Source: Rhizobium sp. ASV20 (GTDB lineage: Bacteria; Pseudomonadota; Alphaproteobacteria; Rhizobiales; Rhizobiaceae). From it: a stretch of 64,000 nucleotides of DNA. Below the pieces are notes generated by a model that did not search any database, was not told the origin of the DNA, and saw nothing but the letters and a program-made list of their open reading frames with translations. A program made the position numbers and the translations under genes. Positions 27,214 to 34,222 of the stretch are shown piece after piece (position 1 is the stretch's first letter; each line of letters begins with the position of its first letter). The DNA is taken from the NCBI RefSeq assembly GCF_016429015.1, contig NZ_JAELTU010000019.1, positions 1-64,000 of the forward strand. The letters are read 5' to 3'.

Positions 27214-27678
27214 TCATTCGGCAGCCAAATTCGCTTTCAGCCTCTGTAGCTGTCCGCGCAAATCGGCGATTTCGGACATTGCGCAACCGGTGGCCTGACC
27301 GATTGCGCCCATGATCGCATCGACCTGGCACTGCATCCCGGCGCCCTTTTCCGTCAACGAAACGATCACCTGGCGTTCGTCTCTCGGATCGCGCGCGCGG
27401 TCGATCAATCCAGCCTGCTCCAATCGCTTCAGAAGCGGCGACAATGTTCCTGAATCGAGATCCAGTTTTTCGCCGATCGTTTTGACCGCAAGGCTGCCCC
27501 GTTCCCAGAGCACCAGCATGACGAGATATTGCGGGTAGGTGAGGCCGACGCGATCGAGGATGGGCTTGTAAGCACGGTTGAATGCGTGTGCCGCGCTGTA
27601 GACGGCGAAGCAAAGCTGACTTTCGAGCCGCTTTTCCTCATCGGGAATTATGGTCTGCCCATCCGCGCTGTCCGTCAT
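27214..27678 (-). CDS. ohrR: organic hydroperoxide resistance regulator OhrR (MarR family)
   Basis: Repressor that senses organic peroxides through oxidation of one cysteine. The 154-residue winged-helix protein has the reactive C23 in QLCFAVYSAAH, the OhrR hallmark, then RVGLTYPQYLVMLVLWE and LDLDSGTLSPLLKRLEQAGL as recognition helix and DERQVIVSLTEKG as wing. It is divergent from ohr, with a palindromic operator in between. Both genes should be derepressed together when C23 is oxidised. The start at 27678 gives the expected length. Confidence 0.93.
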   Translation of the reverse strand: MTDSADGQTIIPDEEKRLESQLCFAVYSAAHAFNRAYKPILDRVGLTYPQYLVMLVLWERGSLAVKTIGEKLDLDSGTLSPLLKRLEQAGLIDRARDPRDERQVIVSLTEKGAGMQCQVDAIMGAIGQATGCAMSEIADLRGQLQRLKANLAAE

Positions 27679-27753
27679 TGCTGCTCTGCCGTTTTCTTGT
27701 CGCCACCATTGTCACAAATTCACTGTGCGAAATCAAATTGCAAAAAATAAATA

Positions 27754-27782
27754 TTGTGCACGATTAAATCGTGCTGTATATA
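27754..27782 (+). promoter_or_regulatory. ohr promoter with OhrR operator
   Basis: GCACGATT (27758-27765), one A, and AATCGTGC (27767-27774) form a perfect 17-base palindrome. A TTGTGC box at 27754-27759 and TATATA at 27777-27782, with 17 bases between, look like the -35 and -10 elements, so bound OhrR would block RNA polymerase directly. The ohr ATG is 30 bases downstream of the -10 box. Confidence 0.65.
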
Positions 27783-27812
27783 GAACTCATCCAAACCGAA
27801 GGGAGACATGAC

Positions 27813-28235
27813 ATGCCTATTCTCTACACGACCAAAGCTTCCGCCACCGGTGGCCGCGCTGGCCATGCAGTTTCCGAAAATGGCGTCCTTGACGTCACGC
27901 TGACCGTGCCGAAGGAACTGGGCGGCGACGGTGCTACCGGTACCAATCCCGAGCAGCTTTTTGCCGCCGGTTATTCCGCTTGCTTCCTGGGTGCCCTGAA
28001 ATTTGTCGCAGGCCAGCAGAAGGTCAAGATTCCGGAAGATGCGAAGGTCACCGCGACCGTCGGCATTGGACCGCGCGCAGACGGCACCGGTTTCGGCATC
28101 GAAGTGTCGCTGGCTGTTCATATTCCCGGCATGGACAAGGCCGAGGCCGAAAAGCTTGCGGCCGCTGCACACATCGTATGCCCTTACAGCCACGCCATGC
28201 GCACCTCGACTGAAGTGCAGTTCGCGGTTGTCTGA
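27813..28235 (+). CDS. ohr: organic hydroperoxide reductase Ohr
   Basis: Thiol peroxidase that reduces fatty-acid and organic hydroperoxides using two cysteines and lipoyl protein as reductant. The OsmC/Ohr fold of 140 residues contains the reactive cysteine in YSACFLGALKFV and the resolving cysteine in HIVCPYSHAMR, plus the conserved arginine loop in the N-terminal region (TGGRAGHAVSENG). GGGAGA precedes the ATG at 27813. It is a single-gene unit under the palindromic operator, followed by a rho-independent terminator at 28275. Confidence 0.95.
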   Translation: MPILYTTKASATGGRAGHAVSENGVLDVTLTVPKELGGDGATGTNPEQLFAAGYSACFLGALKFVAGQQKVKIPEDAKVTATVGIGPRADGTGFGIEVSLAVHIPGMDKAEAEKLAAAAHIVCPYSHAMRTSTEVQFAVV

Positions 28236-28274
28236 GCGGGAATGAATGGGGGCCGGTAAAGGCCACTTCTATCG

Positions 28275-28313
28275 AAAGGAGCGACAGTTCTATCTGTTGC
28301 TCCTTTTCTTTTG
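28275..28313 (+). terminator. rho-independent terminator after ohr
   Basis: AAAGGAGCGACAG (28275-28287) pairs with CTGTTGCTCCTTT (28294-28306) through 13 base pairs, one of them G-U, with a 6-base loop, and is followed by TCTTTTG. It ends the ohr transcript before the toxin-antitoxin pair. Confidence 0.75.
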
Positions 28314-28322
28314 CAAGAAAAG
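28303..28322. promoter_or_regulatory. inverted repeat upstream of the RES-Xre pair
   Basis: CTTTTCTT (28303-28310) and AAGAAAAG (28315-28322) are perfect 8-base arms around TTGC. A TATATA box follows at 28326-28331 and the antitoxin start lies 27 bases beyond the repeat. The place fits an antitoxin-bound operator, though it also overlaps the ohr terminator tail. Confidence 0.4.
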
Positions 28323-28348
28323 TGCTATATATTTTCCAAGGAAAGGAT

Positions 28349-28738
28349 ATGGCCATGGCAAGAGTTCAGGCAATAGGTCAACCAATCGCTGGCGAAGCGC
28401 TTGTTATCACCAAGGCGGTGGTCAATGCGGCCGAACGGTTGGGAGTGAATGCACGCATCCTTGCGGATATTATCGGGGTTTCCGAGGCGACGGTGTCGCG
28501 CATGAAGCGACAGGATCATCTTCTCGAGCGCGATAGCAAGCCGTTCGAGCTTGGCGTGCTCTTTGTCCGTCTCTTCCGCTCGCTGGATGCGATTGTCGGT
28601 GGCGACGAAACGGTGGCGCGGCAATGGCTGCGCAACGACAACCTCGCCTTCGGCGCCGCGCCGCTGAACAAAATCACCTCGATTTCGGGTTTGACTGATG
28701 TCCTTGCCTATCTGGACGCCCGCCGCGCTCTCGTCTGA
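28349..28738 (+). CDS. Xre/ParS (MbcA-like) antitoxin
   Basis: Antitoxin of a type II RES-Xre module, 129 residues. The N-terminal helix-turn-helix is NAAERLGVNARILADIIGVSEATVSRMKR; the C-terminal toxin-binding domain (about 65-125), DUF2384 type, has LFVRLFRSLDAIVGGDETVARQWL, and NLAFGAAPLNKITSISGLTDVLAYLD. It would bind and neutralise the toxin and repress the shared promoter. Start is either ATG 28349 or ATG 28355, two codons apart, since AAGGAAAGG fits both. The gene overlaps the toxin start by 41 bases. Confidence 0.88.
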   Translation: MAMARVQAIGQPIAGEALVITKAVVNAAERLGVNARILADIIGVSEATVSRMKRQDHLLERDSKPFELGVLFVRLFRSLDAIVGGDETVARQWLRNDNLAFGAAPLNKITSISGLTDVLAYLDARRALV

Positions 28739-29450
28739 GGCGACGGCTATTTCCGGTCGTTACTGGCGACTGGTGGAATCGCAGCATCAGGTTTCGACGC
28801 TGAAACTGGTGGACAATCTGGAAGAGCAGGATCTGCTCGAGCGTCTGCTCGACGAGAGCAAGCCGCGCTTGCCGCCGGAATGTACCGGTCTCGACTATCT
28901 GCTTGCGACGCCCTTTCGTTATGGCGCGATCTATCCACACGGTTCCCGTTTTCGCCGGGCGGGGCGGACCCTCGGCGTCTTCTACGCCTCGGAACAGGTG
29001 GAGACGGCTCTTGCGGAGATGAGCTTCTACCGGCTGCTCTTCTTCCGCGATTCCCCGGATACGCCGTTGCCTGCCAACGCGGCGGAATATACGGCCTTTG
29101 CCGCGGCAATCGCCACCAGGGACGCTCTTGACCTGACGAGGCCGCCACTGGATCGCGATCGCCAGCAATGGACCGATCCGGTCGATTATGAAGCCTGTCA
29201 GTCGCTGGCGGAAGCGGCGCGTGCCGGAGGTATCGAGGCGATCCTTTATCGTTCGGTTCGCGATCCTCGGGGTGGCCGAAACATCGCACTCTTGACTGCA
29301 AAGGCCTTCGCAGCACGCGAGCCGGTGGAGCGCCAGACCTGGCGCATTCGGTTGTCGCGCTCAGGCGTGCAGGCGCTCTGCGAATTTCCCAGGCGCCGCA
29401 TCGGTTTCGAGAGGCAGGATTTCGGCGCCGATCCCCGGTTGCTGCAATAG
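28698..29450 (+). CDS. RES-domain toxin (NAD-depleting)
   Basis: Toxin partner of the Xre-like antitoxin; characterised RES toxins break down NAD+ and stop growth. The family name residues can be located: R in FRYGAIYPHGSRFRRAG, E in SEQVETALAEMSFY, and S in LYRSVRDPRGGRN. Total length 250 is longer than many RES proteins because of an N-terminal extension and a C-terminal tail (WRIRLSRSGVQALCEFPRR). The 41-base overlap with the antitoxin frame is typical of coupled toxin translation. Located between ohr and a MarR gene, with no mobility genes nearby. Confidence 0.87.
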   Translation: MSLPIWTPAALSSEATAISGRYWRLVESQHQVSTLKLVDNLEEQDLLERLLDESKPRLPPECTGLDYLLATPFRYGAIYPHGSRFRRAGRTLGVFYASEQVETALAEMSFYRLLFFRDSPDTPLPANAAEYTAFAAAIATRDALDLTRPPLDRDRQQWTDPVDYEACQSLAEAARAGGIEAILYRSVRDPRGGRNIALLTAKAFAAREPVERQTWRIRLSRSGVQALCEFPRRRIGFERQDFGADPRLLQ

Positions 29451-29520
29451 AGCTGATATAGGAAAACTGCGCTGCGGTTCTCTGGCCGGAACGCTTCGAC
29501 ACGCAGGGAACGCGGGTCGT

Positions 29521-29967
29521 CTACAGCAAAGCCGCCAGATCGCCGCGCAACCTGTCGCCATTGCCTTCGGGAAGGCGCTCTTCGAAGTCAGCATGCGTCA
29601 CCTTCCAGATCGGCACCGCGGCGGCAAGCGCCGCCTTGCCTGACGGGGTGAGGCTTAGAAGCCGGGCGCGCCGATCGTTTGGATTGGGCACGATGCTGAC
29701 CCATCCGCGCCGTTCCAGCGGCTTCAATGCGGCTGTCAGTGTTGTCTGGTCCATGGCAAGCAGCGTCGTTACTGAGCCCATCGAGGCGGGCATCGGTCTA
29801 TTCAGCGACATCATCAGGGAAAACTGGCCATTGGTCAGTCCAAATGGTCTCAGCGCTTCATCGAAGCGACGAGCCAAGGCGCGTGCGGCACGCTGCACAT
29901 GCAGGCATAAGCAGGTGTCTCGCACAAGCAGGGTGGTTTCGAAGGGGACTTGTATCGTATTTGACAT
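29521..29967 (-). CDS. MarR family transcriptional regulator
   Basis: Winged-helix regulator of 148 residues. The dimer and DNA-binding parts are recognisable: RRFDEALRPFGLTNGQFSLMMSL, then LAMDQTTLTAALKPLERRGWV as recognition helix and PNDRRARLLSLTPSGKAAL as wing. Two cysteines in DTCLCLHVQ lie near the N-terminus, close to where OhrR-type sensors have theirs, so a redox response is possible but not shown. It is divergent from the DUF899 thioredoxin-like gene; a perfect palindrome sits between them, which makes DUF899 the likely target. Confidence 0.87.
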   Translation of the reverse strand: MSNTIQVPFETTLLVRDTCLCLHVQRAARALARRFDEALRPFGLTNGQFSLMMSLNRPMPASMGSVTTLLAMDQTTLTAALKPLERRGWVSIVPNPNDRRARLLSLTPSGKAALAAAVPIWKVTHADFEERLPEGNGDRLRGDLAALL

Positions 29968-29976
29968 GCCTCATTA

Positions 29977-29992
29977 ACATTGATATCAATGT
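29977..29992. promoter_or_regulatory. 16-base palindromic operator, MarR/DUF899 promoter
   Basis: ACATTGAT followed by ATCAATGT forms a perfect 16-base palindrome, ten bases upstream of the MarR start codon and 50 bases before the DUF899 ATG. This size and AT-rich type are usual for MarR operators. Its use by the adjacent regulator is inferred. Confidence 0.6.
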
Positions 29993-30042
29993 ATTTGTCA
30001 AGATTTTGGGGTGTTAAGGTCGCCGGAGGAGGGCGCTTCACC

Positions 30043-30768
30043 ATGAACCAGATCGTTTCCAGGGAAGTGTGGCTGGAAGCCCGTCGCCAACTGCTCGCCA
30101 AGGAGAAAGAGGCAACGCATTTGCGCGATCACGTCAATGCGGAGCGTTTGGCCTTGCCCTGGGTCAGGGTGGATAAGGACTATGTCTTTGATACGCCGAC
30201 TGGCAAGAAGACACTCGCCGATCTCTTCGGCGGCCGCAGCCAGCTGATCATCTATCACTTCATGCTCGGCCCCGATTGGGACGCCGGATGCACCGGTTGC
30301 TCCTTCCTCGCTGACCATTTCGATGGCGCGCTGCCGCATCTCAACAACCACGACGTTACTCTGGTTGCTGTCTCCCGCGCGCCGCTGCAGAAGGTGGAAG
30401 CCTATAAGAAACGCATGGGCTGGAATTTCCCATGGGTGTCGTCCTTCGCCAACGACTTCAACTTCGACTATCACGTTTCCTTTTCGAAGGAGCAGCTTGC
30501 CGGCGAGGTAATTGACTACAACTTCACGCCGATGGATGCCGCCGAAGGCTTTGACGAGCTTCCCGGCCTCAGCTCATTCTACAAGGACGAAGCCGGTAAT
30601 ATCTTCCACACCTATTCGAGTTACGCACGCGGGCCCGAGGAGTTGATCGGCACGCTGATGATCCTCGATCGAGCGCCCAAGGGACGCAATGAAACCAGCA
30701 CGATGAACTTCGTGCGTCGCCACGACGAATACGAGCACGCGGCGAAGACACATTCCTGCTGTGATTGA
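30043..30768 (+). CDS. DUF899 family thioredoxin-like protein
   Basis: A 241-residue soluble protein of the DUF899 family, which has a thioredoxin-like fold and is thought to act as a dithiol oxidoreductase, without firm biochemical proof. It has the family's YHFMLGPDWDAGCTGCSF with a CTGC motif comparable to the CxxC of thioredoxins, then ALPHLNNHDVTLVAVSRAPLQK and the closing TMNFVRRHDEYE. The C-terminus ends SCCD. GGAGGAGGG precedes the ATG at 30043. It is controlled, by inference, by the divergent MarR. Confidence 0.85.
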   Translation: MNQIVSREVWLEARRQLLAKEKEATHLRDHVNAERLALPWVRVDKDYVFDTPTGKKTLADLFGGRSQLIIYHFMLGPDWDAGCTGCSFLADHFDGALPHLNNHDVTLVAVSRAPLQKVEAYKKRMGWNFPWVSSFANDFNFDYHVSFSKEQLAGEVIDYNFTPMDAAEGFDELPGLSSFYKDEAGNIFHTYSSYARGPEELIGTLMILDRAPKGRNETSTMNFVRRHDEYEHAAKTHSCCD

Positions 30769-30811
30769 CGCGTGGTGAGGCGGCCGAATGCGTGTCGCCG
30801 GGAGCAGGGGT

Positions 30812-30828
30812 CGAAATATTATATTTCG
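30812..30828. promoter_or_regulatory. 17-base palindrome upstream of VOC gene
   Basis: CGAAATAT (30812-30819), T, ATATTTCG (30821-30828) form a perfect inverted repeat about 155 bases upstream of the VOC gene. It could be a regulator site; no regulator gene is adjacent on that side, and its function is unknown. Confidence 0.35.
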
Positions 30829-30982
30829 TGCCTAACTAACATCTGAGCCGTGCTAACGGCCGGCGAGGGAGGTGAGAGACCATCGCTTCGTCATCACGTT
30901 GATCGGCGATGATGAGCCTGCGCCGACAGTCGGCTCCGGATGGGACGGACACTTTAACAATCATAATAGGGAGAGAGCTACC

Positions 30983-31759
30983 ATGGCTGAGAAGGGTTAT
31001 TTTGTCTGGTACGAACTGATGACGACGGACATGAAGGCGGCCGAGGCCTTCTATAGCAAGGTCGTCGGCTGGGATGCTGCAGATGCCGGCATGCCCGAGG
31101 TCGGAATGGATTACACGTTATTCAGCGCCGGGGCAGGCCCGGTTGCTGGTCTGATGATCCTGCCGGAGGAGGCGAAGGCCATGGGCACGCCACCCTGCTG
31201 GACCGGCTATATTGGCGTTCCCGATGTCGACGAAGCGACCAAGACGGTGGTTGGCAAAGGCGGCAAGGTCTACCGCCAGCCGATGGATATTCCGGGCGTC
31301 GGACGGTTCTCCGTCGTTTCCGATCCCTATGGGGCGGCCTTCTGCCTGTTCACGCCGCTGCCGGGCCAGGACTGGGAGCCTGCGGCCCCTGGGACACCGG
31401 GATATTTCGGCTGGCATGAACTCTATTCCGGCGACGGTCCGAAGGCGTTCGATTTTTATAGCGAAATGTTCGGTTGGGAGCTGAGTTCCGATTTCGACAT
31501 GGGGCCGATGGGCAAGTACAAGATTTTCAAGATCGACGATCGCGACTTCGGCGGCATCATGACCAAGCCGGCGGAAATGCCGGTGGCCGCCTGGAATTTC
31601 TATATCAACGTTCCTGGGATCGACGCCGCGATCACCCGTATTGGCGAAGGTGGTGGCGCTATCGTCAACGGCCCGATGGAAGTCCCCGGCGGCAGCTGGA
31701 TCGTCCAGGCGACCGACCCCCAGGGAGCGTTCTTCTCGCTCGTCGCGCCGGTGCGCTGA
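30983..31759 (+). CDS. two-domain VOC (glyoxalase/dioxygenase-fold) protein
   Basis: Cytoplasmic protein of 258 residues made of two vicinal-oxygen-chelate domains. Domain 1 (about 5-120) starts KGYFVWYELMTTDMKAAEAFYSKVVGW and ends FSVVSDPYGAAFCLFTPL; domain 2 (about 130-255) starts YFGWHELYSGDGPKAFDFYSEMFGW and ends IVQATDPQGAFFSLVAP. The internal duplication is obvious. Related proteins are linked to antibiotic or aldehyde modification, but no substrate can be assigned. ATG at 30983 has GGGAGAGAG upstream. Apparently a single-gene unit. Confidence 0.85.
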   Translation: MAEKGYFVWYELMTTDMKAAEAFYSKVVGWDAADAGMPEVGMDYTLFSAGAGPVAGLMILPEEAKAMGTPPCWTGYIGVPDVDEATKTVVGKGGKVYRQPMDIPGVGRFSVVSDPYGAAFCLFTPLPGQDWEPAAPGTPGYFGWHELYSGDGPKAFDFYSEMFGWELSSDFDMGPMGKYKIFKIDDRDFGGIMTKPAEMPVAAWNFYINVPGIDAAITRIGEGGGAIVNGPMEVPGGSWIVQATDPQGAFFSLVAPVR

Positions 31760-31764
31760 TCTTT

Positions 31765-31880
31765 ACCCTCTCCTTAGGGGGGGCGGCCCGTAGGGCCGGG
31801 GTGGGGTGATCTCCAAGTTTGCGGCGTATCACCCCTACCTGTGGCTCTATTGCGACCTCCCCCTCGAGGGGGAGGCGGAT
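31765..31880. repeat. rhizobial intergenic palindromic element (RIME-like)
   Basis: Between convergent genes lies a stretch of nested palindromes: a C/G-rich block with GGCCCGTAGGGCC, the pair GGGGTGAT (31803-31810) and ATCACCCC (31828-31835), and a perfect 20-base palindrome at 31856-31875 whose centre is CTCGAG. This layout is like Rhizobium intergenic mosaic elements. The naming is by resemblance only. Confidence 0.5.
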
Positions 31881-31883
31881 CTT

Positions 31884-33398
31884 CTACCGCTTGAAACTGC
31901 CGAGGATGCCGCGGACGATGGCACGGCCGACTTGCGTTGCGACCGTGCGCGCCATGCTTTTCATCGTTGCTTCAAGGATTGTCTCACGCTGATAGCCCGA
32001 GCGGCCACGGCCAGCCGGCTTATTGCTGTCTCCGCCGAAGCCCGGAAGCGTCCAGCCGTCGCCGGCGCTGCCACTCTGTTGCTCGGAAGCCTTGCGCGCC
32101 CGCTCCGTCAGGATTTCGTAGGCAGATTCACGGTCAATCGTCTGATCATAGATGCCTGCAACCGGGCTGGCATGCATGACGGCCCGACGTTCGGCATCAT
32201 TGAGCGGGCCGATGCGGCCGGCGGGCGGCCGGATCAGCGTGCGTTCGACGATCGATGGCGCGCCCTTGCCCTCCAGCATCGAAACCAGCGCCTCGCCGGT
32301 GCCAAGCGTAGTGATGACTTCAGCGCAATTGAAGGCGGGGTTGGGCCGGAAAGTGGACGCGGCCGTCTGCACGGCCTTTTGCTCGCGCGGTGTATAAGCG
32401 CGCAGGGCATGCTGTACGCGATTGCCGAGCTGGGCCAGCACGGTTTCGGGGACGTCGAGCGGGTTCTGCGTGACGAAATAGACGCCGACGCCCCTGGAGC
32501 GGATCAGGCGCACCACTTGCTCCACGCGCTCAATCAGCACTTTCGGCGCATCGTTGAAGAGCAGGTGCGCTTCATCGAAGAAGAAGACCAGCCTCGGCTT
32601 TTCCGGGTCGCCCACCTCGGGCAGTTCTTCGAACAGTTCGGATAGCAGCCACAGCAGGAAGGTTGCATAGAGCCGTGGGTTCATCATCAGCTTATCGGCC
32701 GCAAGCACGGAAACCTGGCCGTAGCCGTCGTTGCTGACCCGCATGATGTCGGAAATCTTCAGTGCAGGCTCGCCGAAGAAGTTTTCTGCACCCTGCTGTT
32801 CCAGCACGAGCATCGCACGCTGGATCGAGCCGACTGACGATTTCGAGATCAGGCCGTATTTGCTGGAAAGCTCGCTGGCATTGTCGCCCATATAGTTCAG
32901 CAGCGCCTGCAGGTCCTTGAGATCCAACAGCGCCAGGCCATTTTCGTCGGCGATCTTGAAGGCGATGTTGAGCACGCCCTCCTGCGCCTCCGAAGCATCC
33001 ATCAGGCGCGCCAGAAGCAGCGGCCCCATCTCGGCGATGGTTGCGCGAACACGATGGCCCTTTTCGCCGTAGAGATCCCAGAAGATGACCGGAAACTGAT
33101 CGAATTCATAAGGGGACAGGCCGACTTCCTCGGCGCGCTTCAAAAGGAAATCCTTGGGCTCGCCTTTGACTGCAATGCCGGAGAGATCGCCCTTGATATC
33201 AGCGCAGAAGACCGGCACGCCAGCCTTGGAAAAGCCTTCCGCCAACACTTGCAGCGTCACCGTCTTGCCGGTGCCGGTGGCGCCGGTGACGAGGCCGTGG
33301 CGGTTGCCGAATTTCAGCGTCAGGAACTCGTCCTTGTTGATGCTTTCATCCGGATTGCGGCTGGCGCCGACGAAAATCTGTCCGTCCTGCTGCGGCAT
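31884..33398 (-). CDS. HerA-like/DUF853 P-loop ATPase
   Basis: A 504-residue ATPase of the HerA/FtsK-related DUF853 group, often annotated as NTP-binding or helicase-like. Walker A is VTGATGTGKTVT near residue 38-48 and Walker B with following residues is LVFFFDEAHLLF near 278; an arginine-finger type stretch lies in VVRLIRSRGVGVYFVTQ. The C-terminal 90 residues are low complexity (SGSAGDGWTLPGFGGDSNKPAG) and then basic (RETILEATMKSMARTVATQVGRAI). Its cellular job is not established; HerA proteins act in DNA end resection in archaea. No NurA nuclease gene is present nearby. Confidence 0.85.
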   Translation of the reverse strand: MPQQDGQIFVGASRNPDESINKDEFLTLKFGNRHGLVTGATGTGKTVTLQVLAEGFSKAGVPVFCADIKGDLSGIAVKGEPKDFLLKRAEEVGLSPYEFDQFPVIFWDLYGEKGHRVRATIAEMGPLLLARLMDASEAQEGVLNIAFKIADENGLALLDLKDLQALLNYMGDNASELSSKYGLISKSSVGSIQRAMLVLEQQGAENFFGEPALKISDIMRVSNDGYGQVSVLAADKLMMNPRLYATFLLWLLSELFEELPEVGDPEKPRLVFFFDEAHLLFNDAPKVLIERVEQVVRLIRSRGVGVYFVTQNPLDVPETVLAQLGNRVQHALRAYTPREQKAVQTAASTFRPNPAFNCAEVITTLGTGEALVSMLEGKGAPSIVERTLIRPPAGRIGPLNDAERRAVMHASPVAGIYDQTIDRESAYEILTERARKASEQQSGSAGDGWTLPGFGGDSNKPAGRGRSGYQRETILEATMKSMARTVATQVGRAIVRGILGSFKR

Positions 33399-33413
33399 GG
33401 TGTCGTCTCCCTT

Positions 33414-33462
33414 AGAGCATGATGCCGAAAAGTGTCATCGGTTTTCGGACGACAGCATGCTC
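33414..33462. repeat. extragenic palindrome, copy of the 7635 type
   Basis: Arms AGAGCATG (33414-33421) and CATGCTCT (33455-33462) enclose a second pair CCGAAAA (33425-33431) and TTTTCGG (33442-33448). It is a better formed version of the element at 7635-7683. Such elements are common between rhizobial genes; here it starts 16 bases upstream of the DUF853 start codon. Confidence 0.6.
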
Positions 33463-33475
33463 TACCTATTTGATT

Positions 33476-33526
33476 CTAGAACCGGATGATTTTGGATCTT
33501 TTCGATCCAAAATCATCCGGTTCTAG
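33476..33526. repeat. perfect 23-base inverted repeat hairpin
   Basis: The left arm at 33476-33498 (beginning CTAGAACCGG, ending GGATC) is exactly complementary to the right arm at 33504-33526, around the loop TTTTC. A 23-pair uninterrupted stem is unusually long. It follows 13 bases after the previous palindrome. It has no run of T after it on the plus strand, so it is not a standard terminator. Confidence 0.8.
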
Positions 33527-33727
33527 GGCGGCGGCACAGCAGCCTTTTGGGGGCTGTAAGGGCCATTCATCGATTTGTCCTGACACTCTTATAAGAACTC
33601 GAATGAAGGGGGACAACCATTCGCGTCAGGGTTCCGCTTCTGGTAGAATGACGGCGCCCGGCGCGGCTTGTGTCGGTTGCTTCATTGAGTTACGTTGACG
33701 TTAACGTCGTAAAGGCAGGAGGCCACA

Positions 33728-34123
33728 GTGAACGAAGTTATTGATCAGATCGCGACCAAAGCCGGCATCGCTCCCGACCTCGCGGAGAGGGCCGTCGGCA
33801 TGATTCTCGGCTTCCTGCAACGCGAAGCTCCGGAAGGTCCGGTTACCAAGATGATCGAATCCTTCCCCGGCGCAACCGATCTGGTTGCTCAGTACGGCGG
33901 TGATGCCTCGGGTGGCGGCGGCCTTCTCGGCGGCCTGCTGAGCGCGGTTGGCGCCGGCGGTGGAATCATGGGCCTTGGCCAGCAGCTGATGAGCACCGGC
34001 CTCGGCATGGGCGACATCACCTCACTCGCCAAGGAAACCGTCGCGACTGCCCGCCAGTATGCCGGCAACGATGTCGTCGACCAGGTGGTGAATTCCGTTC
34101 CCGGCCTCAGCCAGTTCATCTAG
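33728..34123 (+). CDS. small DUF2267/DUF2780-like protein
   Basis: A 131-residue soluble protein. Residues 1-60 form acidic helices (NEVIDQIATKAGIAPDLAERAVGMILGFLQRE), the middle is a glycine-rich stretch (GGGGLLGGLLSAVGAGGG), and the end is again helical (VVDQVVNSVPGLSQF). This alternation is found in DUF2267/DUF2780-like proteins of unknown role. The start is GTG at 33728 with GGAGG in front. A clear terminator follows the stop by 26 bases. Single-gene unit. Confidence 0.7.
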   Translation: MNEVIDQIATKAGIAPDLAERAVGMILGFLQREAPEGPVTKMIESFPGATDLVAQYGGDASGGGGLLGGLLSAVGAGGGIMGLGQQLMSTGLGMGDITSLAKETVATARQYAGNDVVDQVVNSVPGLSQFI

Positions 34124-34143
34124 TCGGTGCCGTTACCGATAAC

Positions 34144-34178
34144 AAAAAAGCCCCGCGATACTTTCGCGGGGCTTTTTG
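34144..34178. terminator. bidirectional rho-independent terminator
   Basis: GCCCCGCGA (34150-34158) pairs perfectly with TCGCGGGGC (34164-34172) across a 5-base loop; T-runs lie on both sides (AAAAAA before, TTTTT after). It serves the gene ending at 34123 and the convergent zwf gene ending at 34223. Confidence 0.92.
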
Positions 34179-34222
34179 TTGGCATGACGAGAGCGGCATC
34201 AATTATATCCGCCCTCTCAGCT

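Larger units (their letters stand above)
33399..33727. other. 329-base intergenic region with two strong hairpins
   Basis: This region holds the two palindromic elements at 33414-33462 and 33476-33526, then about 170 bases without an evident gene, then a dyad GACGTTAACGTC (33697-33708) just before the DUF2267-like gene. The last may be a promoter operator. No small ORF here has a credible ribosome site. Confidence 0.5.
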
